Translations under genes and position numbers: made by a program
Part shown: positions 52,611 through 60,343 of the stretch, in pieces
Layout of the letters: every line of letters begins with the position of its first letter
Position numbering within the stretch: position 1 is the stretch's first letter
Source of the DNA: Bradyrhizobium sp. JYMT SZCCT0428
GTDB taxonomy: Bacteria; Pseudomonadota; Alphaproteobacteria; Rhizobiales; Xanthobacteraceae
Reading direction: 5' to 3'
Assembly (NCBI RefSeq): GCF_018131075.1
Contig: NZ_JAFCLS010000025.1
Coordinates: 60,967 to 124,966 of the forward strand
Length of the DNA stretch: 64,000 nt
Notes under the pieces: generated by a model
The model's database searches: none
The model's input: only the letters and a program-made list of their open reading frames with translations
What the model was told of the DNA's origin: nothing

Positions 52611-53681
52611 TCAGCGATTCAGCGCGACTTCCCTGAACGCCTTGACGAGCGGGGCTTCCAGCTTGCCGTGCATGGAGCCCAGAATTTCATAGGCTTGCGC
52701 GCGCGGCATTGCGGGTCGGTACTGGCGAAATTCGATCAGCGCCGCAAAAATATCGGCGATGGTCAGGATCCGGACCAGGTCGGAAATGCTTTCGGCGCAA
52801 AGCGCATCGGGGTATCCGCTGCCGTCGAGATATTCATGGTGGTGCCGGACCGCGTGCAGGATTTCCGCCGAGATGCCGCGCGTCCCCTTCAGGATGGTGT
52901 GCCCGGCTGCCGGATGGGTTTCGATCAAAGCGCGCTCGCCCGGCTCCAGACGGCTGGGCTTGTCGAGCACCGCGAGGGGAATCCTGGCTTTGCCGATGTC
53001 GTGGAACATCGCCGCCGAATACAGCCGCTCGATGTCAGCTTCGGCCAATCCCAGGCTCAGTCCAAATGCGACCGCCGTTCCCGTCACCAGCAGGCAATGC
53101 TGATAGGTGCCCTCATGGTGGCGGCGGACGACTTCCAGCCATTCGGAGAGACCTTCGTCGGCAACGCAATTGGAAATCTTGCAGGCGGCCGATTTGGCGT
53201 CCGCGACATCGATCGGCTGGCCATGCAGCACCGCGGCGAACATCAGCGCCAGCGAGGCGGCGCCGGCAGAGGCCGCGCCCCGCGCGCCCTGGCCGGCTTC
53301 CTGGCCGCCGGTGTCGTCAGTGAGTTCGATCGAACTGGGGTCGATCAGCACCGCAAGCAGCGAGCGCGCGGTGACCGGATTGAACAGCACGTGCGTGGCG
53401 ACAAGCGCATAGGCCTGCGCCGCGAACAGTCGCGCCTTCTGATCGAGGATGAAGATCTTTCGCTTGGCACCCTTGAACTTCGCCGAAAGCTCCTTGAGCG
53501 CGACGATGTTGTCGGCGCTTCGAAGATCGACGCTGACGATGGCCGCGTCGCAATTCTTCGGGACGTTGTGTTCCTTGCGGAGCAGGGACGAGCTGACGCT
53601 GAACTGCGCCCCCAGCAGCATGCTAAGCGTCGAGATTCGGTCCGGTTGATCTGCGACGACGTGCAACAACATCGATAACAT
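52611..53681 (-). CDS. HD-GYP domain cyclic-di-GMP phosphodiesterase
   Basis: A 356-residue signalling protein. Residues 1-~125 form a degenerate receiver-like domain that lacks a clear phospho-acceptor Asp in a standard motif. A linker with an Ala/Gly-rich helix follows. The C-terminal HD-GYP domain has MFHDIGK, the HHHEYLDGSGYP motif and ADIFAAL, all metal-binding residues intact. It probably hydrolyses c-di-GMP, affecting motility and biofilm. A perfect 14-bp palindrome lies 71 bases upstream of the start. Confidence 0.92.
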   Translation of the reverse strand: MLSMLLHVVADQPDRISTLSMLLGAQFSVSSSLLRKEHNVPKNCDAAIVSVDLRSADNIVALKELSAKFKGAKRKIFILDQKARLFAAQAYALVATHVLFNPVTARSLLAVLIDPSSIELTDDTGGQEAGQGARGAASAGAASLALMFAAVLHGQPIDVADAKSAACKISNCVADEGLSEWLEVVRRHHEGTYQHCLLVTGTAVAFGLSLGLAEADIERLYSAAMFHDIGKARIPLAVLDKPSRLEPGERALIETHPAAGHTILKGTRGISAEILHAVRHHHEYLDGSGYPDALCAESISDLVRILTIADIFAALIEFRQYRPAMPRAQAYEILGSMHGKLEAPLVKAFREVALNR

Positions 53682-53751
53682 TACCTGGAAGGCGGTTTGG
53701 CCTGATCGCCATCGCTTCCGAAAATCAAACCGGCTCGCCGTTTCAAAACGA

Positions 53752-53765
53752 CCGTAATATTACGG
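53752..53765. promoter_or_regulatory. Perfect 14-bp palindrome, candidate operator
   Basis: CCGTAATATTACGG reads the same on both strands. It sits 71 bases upstream of the HD-GYP gene (minus) in a region otherwise free of repeats. It fits a compact dimer-binding site. The regulator is unknown. Confidence 0.45.
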
Positions 53766-53957
53766 GAGTTACAACGAGCCATTCGTCACGCTATCCGCGA
53801 AACGGAATTTTTCGGTTAAATGCCAATGCCCAAAAATCGTTCACATGCGCCGCGCGCCATGGAACTCGCCATCGCAGAACTCAGCATTGTTGGAACTCGT
53901 CATCGCGGCTTCGTCGGCGCAGGCACAGGCGTCGCCTCACCCGGACAGGGGATGGCT

Positions 53958-55484
53958 CTATTTTGCGTAAATCTTTGCGTAAGTATCCCGCAGAATATTC
54001 TTCTGCACCTTGCCCATCGCGTTGCGCGGCAATTCGTCGACGACGAAGACGCGTTTCGGCATCTTGAACTTTGCAAGGCGCCCGTCGAGCGCTTGCAGCA
54101 CCGAGGCTTCGCTGACGTCGGCGCCCTTGTTGCAGACCACGACGGCGGTGACGCCTTCGCCGAAGTCCGCATGCGGCACGCCGATCACGGCGGATTCGAT
54201 CACGCCAGGCATGGCGTCGATCTCGCTCTCGATTTCCTTCGGGTAGACGTTGAAGCCGCCTGAGATCACCAGGTCCTTGCCGCGGCCGAGAATGTGCACA
54301 TAGCCCTTGTCGTCGATCTTGCCGAGATCGCCGGTGATGAAGAAGCCGTCGTCGCGGAATTCGGCTTTTGTTTTCTCCGGCATCCGCCAGTAACCCTTGA
54401 AGACGTTGGGGCCCTTGACCTCGATCATGCCGATGCTGTCGCGCGCAATCTCCTTGCCGGTTTCGGGATCGGTGACGCGTAACGAGACGCCGGGCAGCGG
54501 CAGGCCGACGGCGCCGGGCACGCGGTCGCCGTCATAGGGGTTGGAGGTGTTCATGTTGGTTTCGGTCATGCCGTAGCGCTCGAGGATGGCAAAACCTGTT
54601 CGAGCCGACCATTCGCGGTGGGTGTCGGCGAGCAGCGGCGCGGAGCCGGAAATGAACAGCCGCATGTGTTTAGTGGAGTCTTTGGTCAGCGCCGGGGTCT
54701 GCAGCAGCCGCGTGTAGAAGGTCGGCACGCCCATCAGCACGGTCGAGCGCGCCATCAGCTTGACGATCAGTTCGGGATCGAGCTTCGGCAGGAAGATCAT
54801 CGAAGCGCGCGCGAACAGCGTGACGTTGCTGGCCACGAACAGGCCGTGGGTGTGATAGATCGGCAGCGCGTGGATCAGCACATCGTCCTTGCTGAAGCGC
54901 CAATAATCGACCAGCGAGAGCGAGTTCGAGGCGAGATTGTCGTGCGTCAGCATCGCGCCCTTGGAACGGCCCGTGGTGCCCGACGTGTAGAGGATCGCGG
55001 CGAGGTCGTCGCTGGCGCGGGCGACCGTTGCGAACGAAGTGTCCGCCTTGGCGGCGGCGTCCGTCAGCGACCCCTTGCCGTTGGCATCAAGTGTTTCGAC
55101 CTTGGCTTTGACCTTGGCCGCGATCGCGCCGATGCCCTCGGCCTTGGAGGGATCGCACACCACCAGCGACGGCTCGGCGTCGGTAATGAAGTATTCGAGC
55201 TCGTTCAGCGTATAGGCGGTGTTGAGCGGCAGATACACCGCGCCTGATCGTACCGTGGCGAGATAGAGCACCAGCGCCGGCACGGACTTTTCGGTCTGCG
55301 CCGCCACGCGGTCACCCGGTTTGACGCCCCTGGAGACCAGCACGTTCGCCATCTGGCCGGCGCGGGCGATCAGATCGGCATAGCTGATGCGCGTGCCGTC
55401 GAGCATCTCGATCGCGAGCCGGGTGGGATCGTCGAGCTTGTCGAACAGGCGAGAAAACAGGTTGGCGCTGGCGGTGGTGTTCAT
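53958..55484 (-). CDS. matB: Malonyl-CoA synthetase (MatB-type acyl-CoA synthetase)
   Basis: A 508-residue AMP-forming ligase. Motif YTSGTTGRSKGA binds the ATP phosphates, RYGMTETNMNTSNPY is the adenine motif, GDLGKIDDKGYVHILGRGKDLVISGGFNVYP the hinge, and PRNAMGKVQK the catalytic Lys. The close similarity in layout to RpMatB of Rhodopseudomonas supports malonate (or methylmalonate) as substrate, giving malonyl-CoA. matA and matC are not seen nearby. The start read from 55484 has CAGGGAA about seven bases upstream. Divergent from an SDR. Confidence 0.9.
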   Translation of the reverse strand: MNTTASANLFSRLFDKLDDPTRLAIEMLDGTRISYADLIARAGQMANVLVSRGVKPGDRVAAQTEKSVPALVLYLATVRSGAVYLPLNTAYTLNELEYFITDAEPSLVVCDPSKAEGIGAIAAKVKAKVETLDANGKGSLTDAAAKADTSFATVARASDDLAAILYTSGTTGRSKGAMLTHDNLASNSLSLVDYWRFSKDDVLIHALPIYHTHGLFVASNVTLFARASMIFLPKLDPELIVKLMARSTVLMGVPTFYTRLLQTPALTKDSTKHMRLFISGSAPLLADTHREWSARTGFAILERYGMTETNMNTSNPYDGDRVPGAVGLPLPGVSLRVTDPETGKEIARDSIGMIEVKGPNVFKGYWRMPEKTKAEFRDDGFFITGDLGKIDDKGYVHILGRGKDLVISGGFNVYPKEIESEIDAMPGVIESAVIGVPHADFGEGVTAVVVCNKGADVSEASVLQALDGRLAKFKMPKRVFVVDELPRNAMGKVQKNILRDTYAKIYAK

Positions 55485-55570
55485 GCAACATTCCCTGAGG
55501 GGCAATGGCCGGAGTTTTCGCCGGCTGGATTAGCAAAAGCGCCCCTCACAAAGCAACGGAGACAGTTTGC

Positions 55571-56332
55571 ATGTCAAATAATGGGAAACGCGTGGCCTGG
55601 GTAACGGGCGGTGGCACGGGAATCGGTGAATCCGGGGCGGAGCATCTCGCGGCGGACGGCTGGATCGTCGTGGTCTCGGGACGCCGCCAGGCCGAGCTGG
55701 ACCGGGTCGTGGCCAACATCACCAAAAAGGGCGGCAAGGCCGAGGCGATCTCGCTCGATGTCAGCAACAGGGCCGACGTCAACAGGGCGGCGGAACAGAT
55801 CCTCACAAAGCACGGCCGGATCGACCTCCTGGTCAACAGCGCCGGCGTCAACGTACCGAAGCGGAGCTGGGCGGATGTGGAACCGGAGGGCTGGGACAAG
55901 GTCGTCAATATCAACCTCAACGGCGTCATGTTCTGCATGCACGCTGTGCTGCCGGCGATGCGCAAGCAGAAGGATGGCTGCATCATCAACGTCGCGTCCT
56001 GGGCCGGTCGTCATGTCTCGAAGATGACGGGCCCGGCCTACACCACCACCAAGCATGCGGTGCTGGCGCTGACCCATTCCTTCAACATGGACGAATGCGT
56101 CAACGGGCTGCGTGCCTGCTGCCTGTCGCCCGGCGAGGTCGCAACCCCGATCCTGAAATCGCGCCCGGTGCCGCCGAACGAAACCCAACTGGCGAAGATG
56201 CTGCAGCCCGAGGATTGCGGCCGCACCATCGCGTTCGTCGCCAGCCTGCCGCCGCGCGTCTGCGTCAACGAAATCCTGATCAGCCCGACACACAATCGCG
56301 GCTTCATCCAGACGCCGGCGAGCAATGATTAG
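55571..56332 (+). CDS. Short-chain dehydrogenase/reductase (classical SDR)
   Basis: A 253-residue SDR with TGGGTGIG near residues 11-18, NSAG, the catalytic Ser in VASWAGRH and Tyr-Lys in YTTTKHA. The cofactor region after strand 2 (SGRRQAEL) suggests NADP(H). The substrate is unknown. ATG 55571 starts the family homology; upstream in-frame codons belong to the shared promoter. It is 86 bases from the matB start and divergent, so both could share control. Confidence 0.9.
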   Translation: MSNNGKRVAWVTGGGTGIGESGAEHLAADGWIVVVSGRRQAELDRVVANITKKGGKAEAISLDVSNRADVNRAAEQILTKHGRIDLLVNSAGVNVPKRSWADVEPEGWDKVVNINLNGVMFCMHAVLPAMRKQKDGCIINVASWAGRHVSKMTGPAYTTTKHAVLALTHSFNMDECVNGLRACCLSPGEVATPILKSRPVPPNETQLAKMLQPEDCGRTIAFVASLPPRVCVNEILISPTHNRGFIQTPASND

Positions 56333-56347
56333 CTCGTGGTTGATCAC

Positions 56348-56475
56348 GTAGGGTGGGCAAAGCCAACGGGTCGCGCGAATGCGCGCCCGATGACAGGCTC
56401 CGCGTGCCCACCATCTTGCTTCACAATTCCAAACTGTGGTGGGCACGGCGCAAACGCGCCTTTGCCCACCCTGCC
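56348..56475. repeat. Palindromic intergenic repeat, family B copy 2 (longest)
   Basis: GTAGGGTGGGCAAAGCCAAC...CGCGTGCCCACCATC on the left and GTGGTGGGCACGGCGCAAAC...TTTGCCCACCCTGCC on the right. The centre has an extra inner hairpin. It is between the SDR and folB on the same strand. Confidence 0.85.
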
Positions 56476-56648
56476 AGGTCTGAAAACCGTCGGCTCAGAC
56501 TTGAGCCGCGTCAGTTGTGCCCGTATAATTGCACTCTCGCGCGACTGGCGATCGCAGATGGGGCACCATCGGGAAGCGCGAGATATTCAGCCGCGCGCCT
56601 GGGCAATCGGAAAAAATCCGATCCACCTTCTCAAGAAGGAGCGGCCCA

Positions 56649-57060
56649 ATGTTGACGACCATCCAGATCGCCGGATTGCAGACCTTCGGGTACCATGGCC
56701 TGTTCGAGGAAGAACGGCGCCTCGGCCAGAAATTCACCTTCGACATCGACGCGACGTTGAAGGCGGCGCCGACGCACCGGGATGACAGGCTGGATGCGTC
56801 GATCCGCTATGATGCCGTGGTGGACGCCGCCGTGAGTCTTGCCGGCGCGACGAAATACCAGACGCTGGAAGCGCTCGGGGAAGCCGTTGCGATCGGCCTG
56901 CTGCGGCGCTTTGCGTTGATCGACGTCATCACCGTCGGCGTCGCCAAGTTCAGCCCGCCGATTCCCGCATACGCTCAGCAAGGTCGGAATCACGGTGCGC
57001 CTGGCGCGCGCCGAGCTGGCGGATCGGCTGGTGGAGGAAGCAATGGAAGATTTTGTCTAG
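56649..57060 (+). CDS. folB: Dihydroneopterin aldolase FolB (apparent 3' frameshift)
   Basis: Cytosolic enzyme of folate synthesis that cleaves 7,8-dihydroneopterin to 6-hydroxymethyl-dihydropterin and glycolaldehyde. The N-terminal ~105 residues match the family: IQIAGLQTFGYHGLFEEERRLGQKFTFDID, with the conserved Glu/His region, and TKYQTLEALGEAVA. After PPIP (about 56964) the frame becomes nonsense, while the next frame gives HTLSKVGITVRLARAELADR and ends at 57060. Removing one C in CCC at 56964-56966 gives a complete ~137-residue protein. Because folB is normally essential, a sequencing error or a functional readthrough is more likely than loss. Start ATG 56649 after AAGGAG. Confidence 0.85.
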
Positions 57061-57112
57061 GGTGCGGCATCGGTACGACTCGGTGGCCCACCCATCCTTC
57101 ACCGCACGGGAC

Positions 57113-57190
57113 CGTCATTGCGAGCGCAGCGAAGCAATCCATCTCTCGTAACGCGGCATCATGGATTGCTTCGCTGCGCTCGCAATGACG
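57113..57190. repeat. Palindromic intergenic repeat, family A copy 4
   Basis: CGTCATTGCGAGCGCAGCGA and the mirror TCGCTGCGCTCGCAATGACG. It is a nearly perfect palindrome with ~22 variable central bases. It is downstream of folB and next to the larger element at 57.2 kb. Confidence 0.88.
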
Positions 57191-57214
57191 ATGTGGAGAT
57201 GGTAGCTGCGACAA

Positions 57215-57720
57215 ACTGGCCCGACGGGCAACTCACTTCCGATTTGCGGAATTCGTGTCAAGCCGAAAATTTCTGTAAATCAAAAATATTTCGCTTCCCT
57301 TCCACCCCAAATCACCTGCACATCAATAGCCATCCCGTCCCACTCAGAGGGGCGTTGGCCATCGTCACAACGAGGGGCGGGTCGCGGTGGACGCTGATGT
57401 TGCGATTGACGGTCGCGGCAAAGGCGTACGGTGAAAGCGTGTGGTCCTGGCGCCCGTAACGGCGTCAAGTCTTTCGGGAGCTAACGCTTCTGAGGGGTGA
57501 CGGTGGCAATAGAGGCCGTCTCACCGGGGAGAGCGCGTCATAAGCCGTAAAGCCATTGCGCAGGGAATGTCGGATGCTCTCCGCTGCCCTGTATGCTCGT
57601 GTGCAGCTTTTTAGCACAGAACGCACATGAGACCGCGGGTGCAGCGCGCATCCGGCATTCCCTGCGCCCTCTGGATTAGAGGGCGGAACGAAATTGAAAA
57701 CCTCGGGCGTTTTTATGCCG
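57215..57720. repeat. About 500-bp non-coding repeat-like element
   Basis: It has no credible gene, but recognisable structure. A pair of 20-base arms GCGCAGGGAATG-T-CGGATGC (near 57559-57578) and GCATCCGGCATTCCCTGCGC (near 57649-57668) has one mismatch. Between them is GCTCGTGTGCAGCTTTTTAG...AACGCACATGAGACC, and upstream GTAACGGCGTCAAGTC, GGGAGCTAACGCTTCTGAGG and GTCTCACCGGGGAGAGCG. The wording matches, from memory, a multi-copy element of Bradyrhizobium genomes; not checked. Boundaries are approximate. It might be transcribed as a structured RNA. Confidence 0.6.
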
Positions 57721-57778
57721 CGGGATCGCGAAACTGTATCTCCGTCATCCCCGCGCGACGGCTACGCCGTTGTCGCTG

Positions 57779-57864
57779 GAGGTGCGAGCGCAGCGAGCCT
57801 CGAAGGATGAATCGGCCACAGCCGGGCCGTCGCCCTTCGAGGCGCGCAAGAGCGCGCACCTCAG
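57779..57864. repeat. Palindromic repeat, family G
   Basis: GAGGTGCG...GCCTCGAAGG on the left and CCTTCGAGGC...CGCACCTC on the right; arms are interrupted by AGCGCAGCGA-like segments. It lies in the 1-kb gene-free space before the fasciclin gene. Confidence 0.7.
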
Positions 57865-58072
57865 GGGGGACGGATTTGAGAAAGGGGAGCGTACACCCCC
57901 CACGGACCACCCTCCCGAAAGTTTCAAACATCACGATAAATTATCCGCCGAAACTGCCCGAAAAACCTCCCGTAGCTCGGCCAACGACGACGAAAACGGT
58001 CAACCGACCAGCGTCGTTGTTCTCAGCACCGGCGGCCCCCCGCCGGAGACCTCAATCATCGGGAGAAGATCC

Positions 58073-58627
58073 ATGTCGAACCGTATCGCTTATCTGACCG
58101 CCGCCGCCTTCAGCGTGCTCGCGCTCACCGCCACTGTGTCAGCGCCGGCCAGCGCGGAAGAAAAGACCGTGATGGTCGGCGGCGCCGCGATGTTCCCCTC
58201 GAAGAACATCGTCCAGAACGCCGTCAACTCCAAGGACCACACCACGCTGGTCGCCGCCGTGAAGGCCGCCGGTCTGGTCGAAACCCTGGAAAGCAAAGGC
58301 CCGTTCACGGTGTTCGCGCCGACCAACGCCGCCTTCGGCAAGCTGCCGGCCGGCACCGTCGACACGCTGGTGAAGCCTGAGAACAAGGCGACCCTGACCA
58401 AGATCCTGACCTACCATGTCGTGCCCGGCAGGCTCGCCGCAGCCGACCTCAAGGACGGCATGAAGCTCAAGACCGCCGAAGGCGAACAGCTGACCGTGAA
58501 GCTCGACGGCAGCAAGGTCTGGATCGTCGACGCCAAGGGCGGAACCTCGATGGTCACGATCTCGAACGTTAACCAGTCCAACGGCGTGATCCATGTGGTC
58601 GATACCGTGCTGATGCCGGCTTCGTGA
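58073..58627 (+). CDS. Fasciclin-domain (FAS1) exported protein
   Basis: A 184-residue secreted or periplasmic protein. A signal peptide (AYLTAAAFSVLALTATVSAPASA) precedes one FAS1 domain: KDHTTLVAAVKAAGLVETLESKGPFTVFAPTNAAFGKLP, then LTKILTYHVVPGRLAAADL and the C-terminal SNGVIHVVDTVLMP. FAS1 proteins mediate adhesion; in rhizobia, single-domain Nex18/Msp-like proteins influence symbiosis and surface interactions. ATG 58073 is preceded by GGGAGAAG. The upstream open frame is repeat sequence. A strong terminator follows. Confidence 0.93.
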   Translation: MSNRIAYLTAAAFSVLALTATVSAPASAEEKTVMVGGAAMFPSKNIVQNAVNSKDHTTLVAAVKAAGLVETLESKGPFTVFAPTNAAFGKLPAGTVDTLVKPENKATLTKILTYHVVPGRLAAADLKDGMKLKTAEGEQLTVKLDGSKVWIVDAKGGTSMVTISNVNQSNGVIHVVDTVLMPAS

Positions 58628-58670
58628 TCTCCGCGCACGCCTGATTAGTCCCAACAGGATGCGTGGATGG

Positions 58671-58700
58671 GCGAGCCGGGGCGACCCGGCTCGCTTTTTT
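58671..58700 (+). terminator. Rho-independent terminator of the fasciclin gene
   Basis: Perfect 10-bp stem GCGAGCCGGG/CCCGGCTCGC with loop GCGA, followed by six T (58695-58700). It starts 44 bases after the stop codon. It is the clearest intrinsic terminator in the window. Confidence 0.95.
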
Positions 58701-58806
58701 GTGACCTCGATAGGCCCCATGCATCGATCTGATAGCATCTGGGGAGTAACGAAAACCCGGTTCCCGGCGTATAAACCGGTAACCCATTGCAACGACGGAA
58801 CAGGCC

Positions 58807-59445
58807 ATGTCGAGCATTGCAGCCAGCGACGAGCAAGCCAGCGCCAAAGCAGGCACCAAGGCCAAGGTCATTCAGCCGGCCTGGGTGCGGGCTCTGCACT
58901 GGACCAACGCCTTTGCGATGGTCCTGATGATCATGTCGGGGTGGAAGATCTACAACGCCTCTCCGCTGTTCGACTTCACCTTCTCGGACAGCATCACGCT
59001 GGGCGGCTGGCTCGGCGGCGCGCTGCTCTGGCACTTTGCCGCGATGTGGCTGTTGATGGTCAACGGCCTGATCTACCTCGCTTTGGGGCTCGCCACCGGC
59101 CGCTTCCGCAAGAAGCTGCTGCCGATCACGCCGGAGGGCGTGCTTGCCGATACCAAGGCGGCGCTGACCGGCAAGCTATCCCACGAGGATCTGACCAAAT
59201 ACAATTACGTGCAGAAGCTGCTCTATGCCGGCATCATCGTGGTCGGCATCCTGATCGTGCTGTCGGGTCTGGCGATCTGGAAGCCGGTGCAGCTGCAATA
59301 TCTGACGGCAATGTTCGGCGGCTACGAGGCCGCCCGTTACGTCCACTTCTTCTGCATGGCCGCGATCGTCGCCTTCATGGTGGTGCATGTCGTGCTTGCA
59401 CTTTTGGTGCCGAAGAGTTTGCGCGCGATGATCATCGGCCGCTGA
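58807..59445 (+). CDS. Cytochrome b561/thiosulfate-reductase-like membrane cytochrome b
   Basis: A 212-residue di-heme-type membrane cytochrome with four helices. The first helix carries the heme His in RALHWTNAFAMVLMIMSGW, and further candidate ligands are in LLWHFAAMWLLMVNG and YVHFFCMAAIVAFMVVHVVLAL. It probably delivers electrons between the quinone pool and the molybdoenzyme encoded 18 bases downstream. ATG 58807 fits a Ser/Ala-rich N-terminus. The pair is probably co-transcribed from a promoter between the terminator at 58.7 kb and the start. Confidence 0.9.
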   Translation: MSSIAASDEQASAKAGTKAKVIQPAWVRALHWTNAFAMVLMIMSGWKIYNASPLFDFTFSDSITLGGWLGGALLWHFAAMWLLMVNGLIYLALGLATGRFRKKLLPITPEGVLADTKAALTGKLSHEDLTKYNYVQKLLYAGIIVVGILIVLSGLAIWKPVQLQYLTAMFGGYEAARYVHFFCMAAIVAFMVVHVVLALLVPKSLRAMIIGR

Positions 59446-59463
59446 GCATATTGGGAGGATAAT

Positions 59464-60249
59464 ATGGGCCGCTTGCGTAACCTTTTAATCCCGGGCGTCG
59501 ACAAGACCCTGCTGCTCAAGGACGCCGTCAAGACGATGCCGGACCTGACGCGGCGGCGCTTCATCTCCGGCGGCGCTAGCCTCGGCGCGCTGACGCTGCT
59601 CACCGGCTGCGACGTGACGGACCAGTTTTCGGCCGAGGAAATGCTGAAGCAGGTTTCGAAGTTCAATGACGGCGTGCAGGCGTGGATGTTCAATCCCGAT
59701 GCGCTGGCGCCGACCTTCCCGGAAAGCGCGATCACCAAGCCGTTCCCGTTCAACGCCTATTACAGCCTCGACGAGGCGCCCGAGATCGAGGCCAAGGACT
59801 GGAAGCTCGAGGTGCGGGGCCTGGTCGAGAACAAGAAGTCGTGGACGCTCGAGGAATTGTACAAGCTGCCGCAGGTCAAGCAGGTCACGCGCCATATCTG
59901 CGTCGAGGGCTGGAGCGCGATCGGCAGCTGGACCGGCACGCCGCTGCGCGATTTCCTGAAAATCGTCGGCGCCGACACGCGCGCCAAATTCGTCTGGTTC
60001 CAGTGCGCCGACAAGGACGGCTACAATTCGCCGCTCGACATGCGCAGCGCGCTGCACGCGCAGACCCAGATGACGTTTAAATTCGGCGACGAAATCCTGC
60101 CGCGCGCCTATGGTTTCCCGATGAAGATTCGCGTGCCGACAAAACTCGGCTTCAAGAATCCGAAATACGTGATCTCGATGGAAGTCACCAACGATTACAA
60201 GGGCGGCTTCTGGGAAGACCAGGGATATAATTCGTTCAGCGGGAGTTAG
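59464..60249 (+). CDS. Molybdopterin-dependent sulfite-oxidase-family oxidoreductase, Tat-exported
   Basis: A 261-residue periplasmic enzyme of the sulfite oxidase (SUOX/YedY-like) fold. The Tat signal is LTRRRFISGGASLGALTLLTG with a following Cys (TGCD). The molybdenum-ligand Cys is in VTRHICVEGWSAIGSWTG. DGYNSPLDM and GDEILPRAYGFPMKIRVP are further conserved blocks. The upstream cytochrome b suggests a membrane-linked electron path like MsrPQ, or sulfite/sulfoxide chemistry; substrate unknown. Confidence 0.9.
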   Translation: MGRLRNLLIPGVDKTLLLKDAVKTMPDLTRRRFISGGASLGALTLLTGCDVTDQFSAEEMLKQVSKFNDGVQAWMFNPDALAPTFPESAITKPFPFNAYYSLDEAPEIEAKDWKLEVRGLVENKKSWTLEELYKLPQVKQVTRHICVEGWSAIGSWTGTPLRDFLKIVGADTRAKFVWFQCADKDGYNSPLDMRSALHAQTQMTFKFGDEILPRAYGFPMKIRVPTKLGFKNPKYVISMEVTNDYKGGFWEDQGYNSFSGS

Positions 60250-60261
60250 CTTCGTCGTTTC

Positions 60262-60343
60262 GTAGGTGGGTGGAGCGAAGCGATACCCACCATCTTCGTC
60301 GTCGCATCAATGGTGGGTATCGCTGCGCTCCATCCACCCTACG
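60262..60343. repeat. Palindromic intergenic repeat, family B copy 3 (variant)
   Basis: GTAGGTGGGTGGAGCGAAGC...ACCCACC and the mirror GGTGGGTATCGCTGCGCTCC...CCACCCTACG. It lies between convergent molybdoenzyme and MFS genes and overlaps the last five bases of the MFS gene. Confidence 0.85.

Noticed and set aside
57118..58060. Small open frames in the gene desert before the fasciclin gene
   Set aside because: They run through palindromic repeats and the repeat-like element, change character at its borders, and have no domain. Such frames are often over-called in Bradyrhizobium-type repeats.
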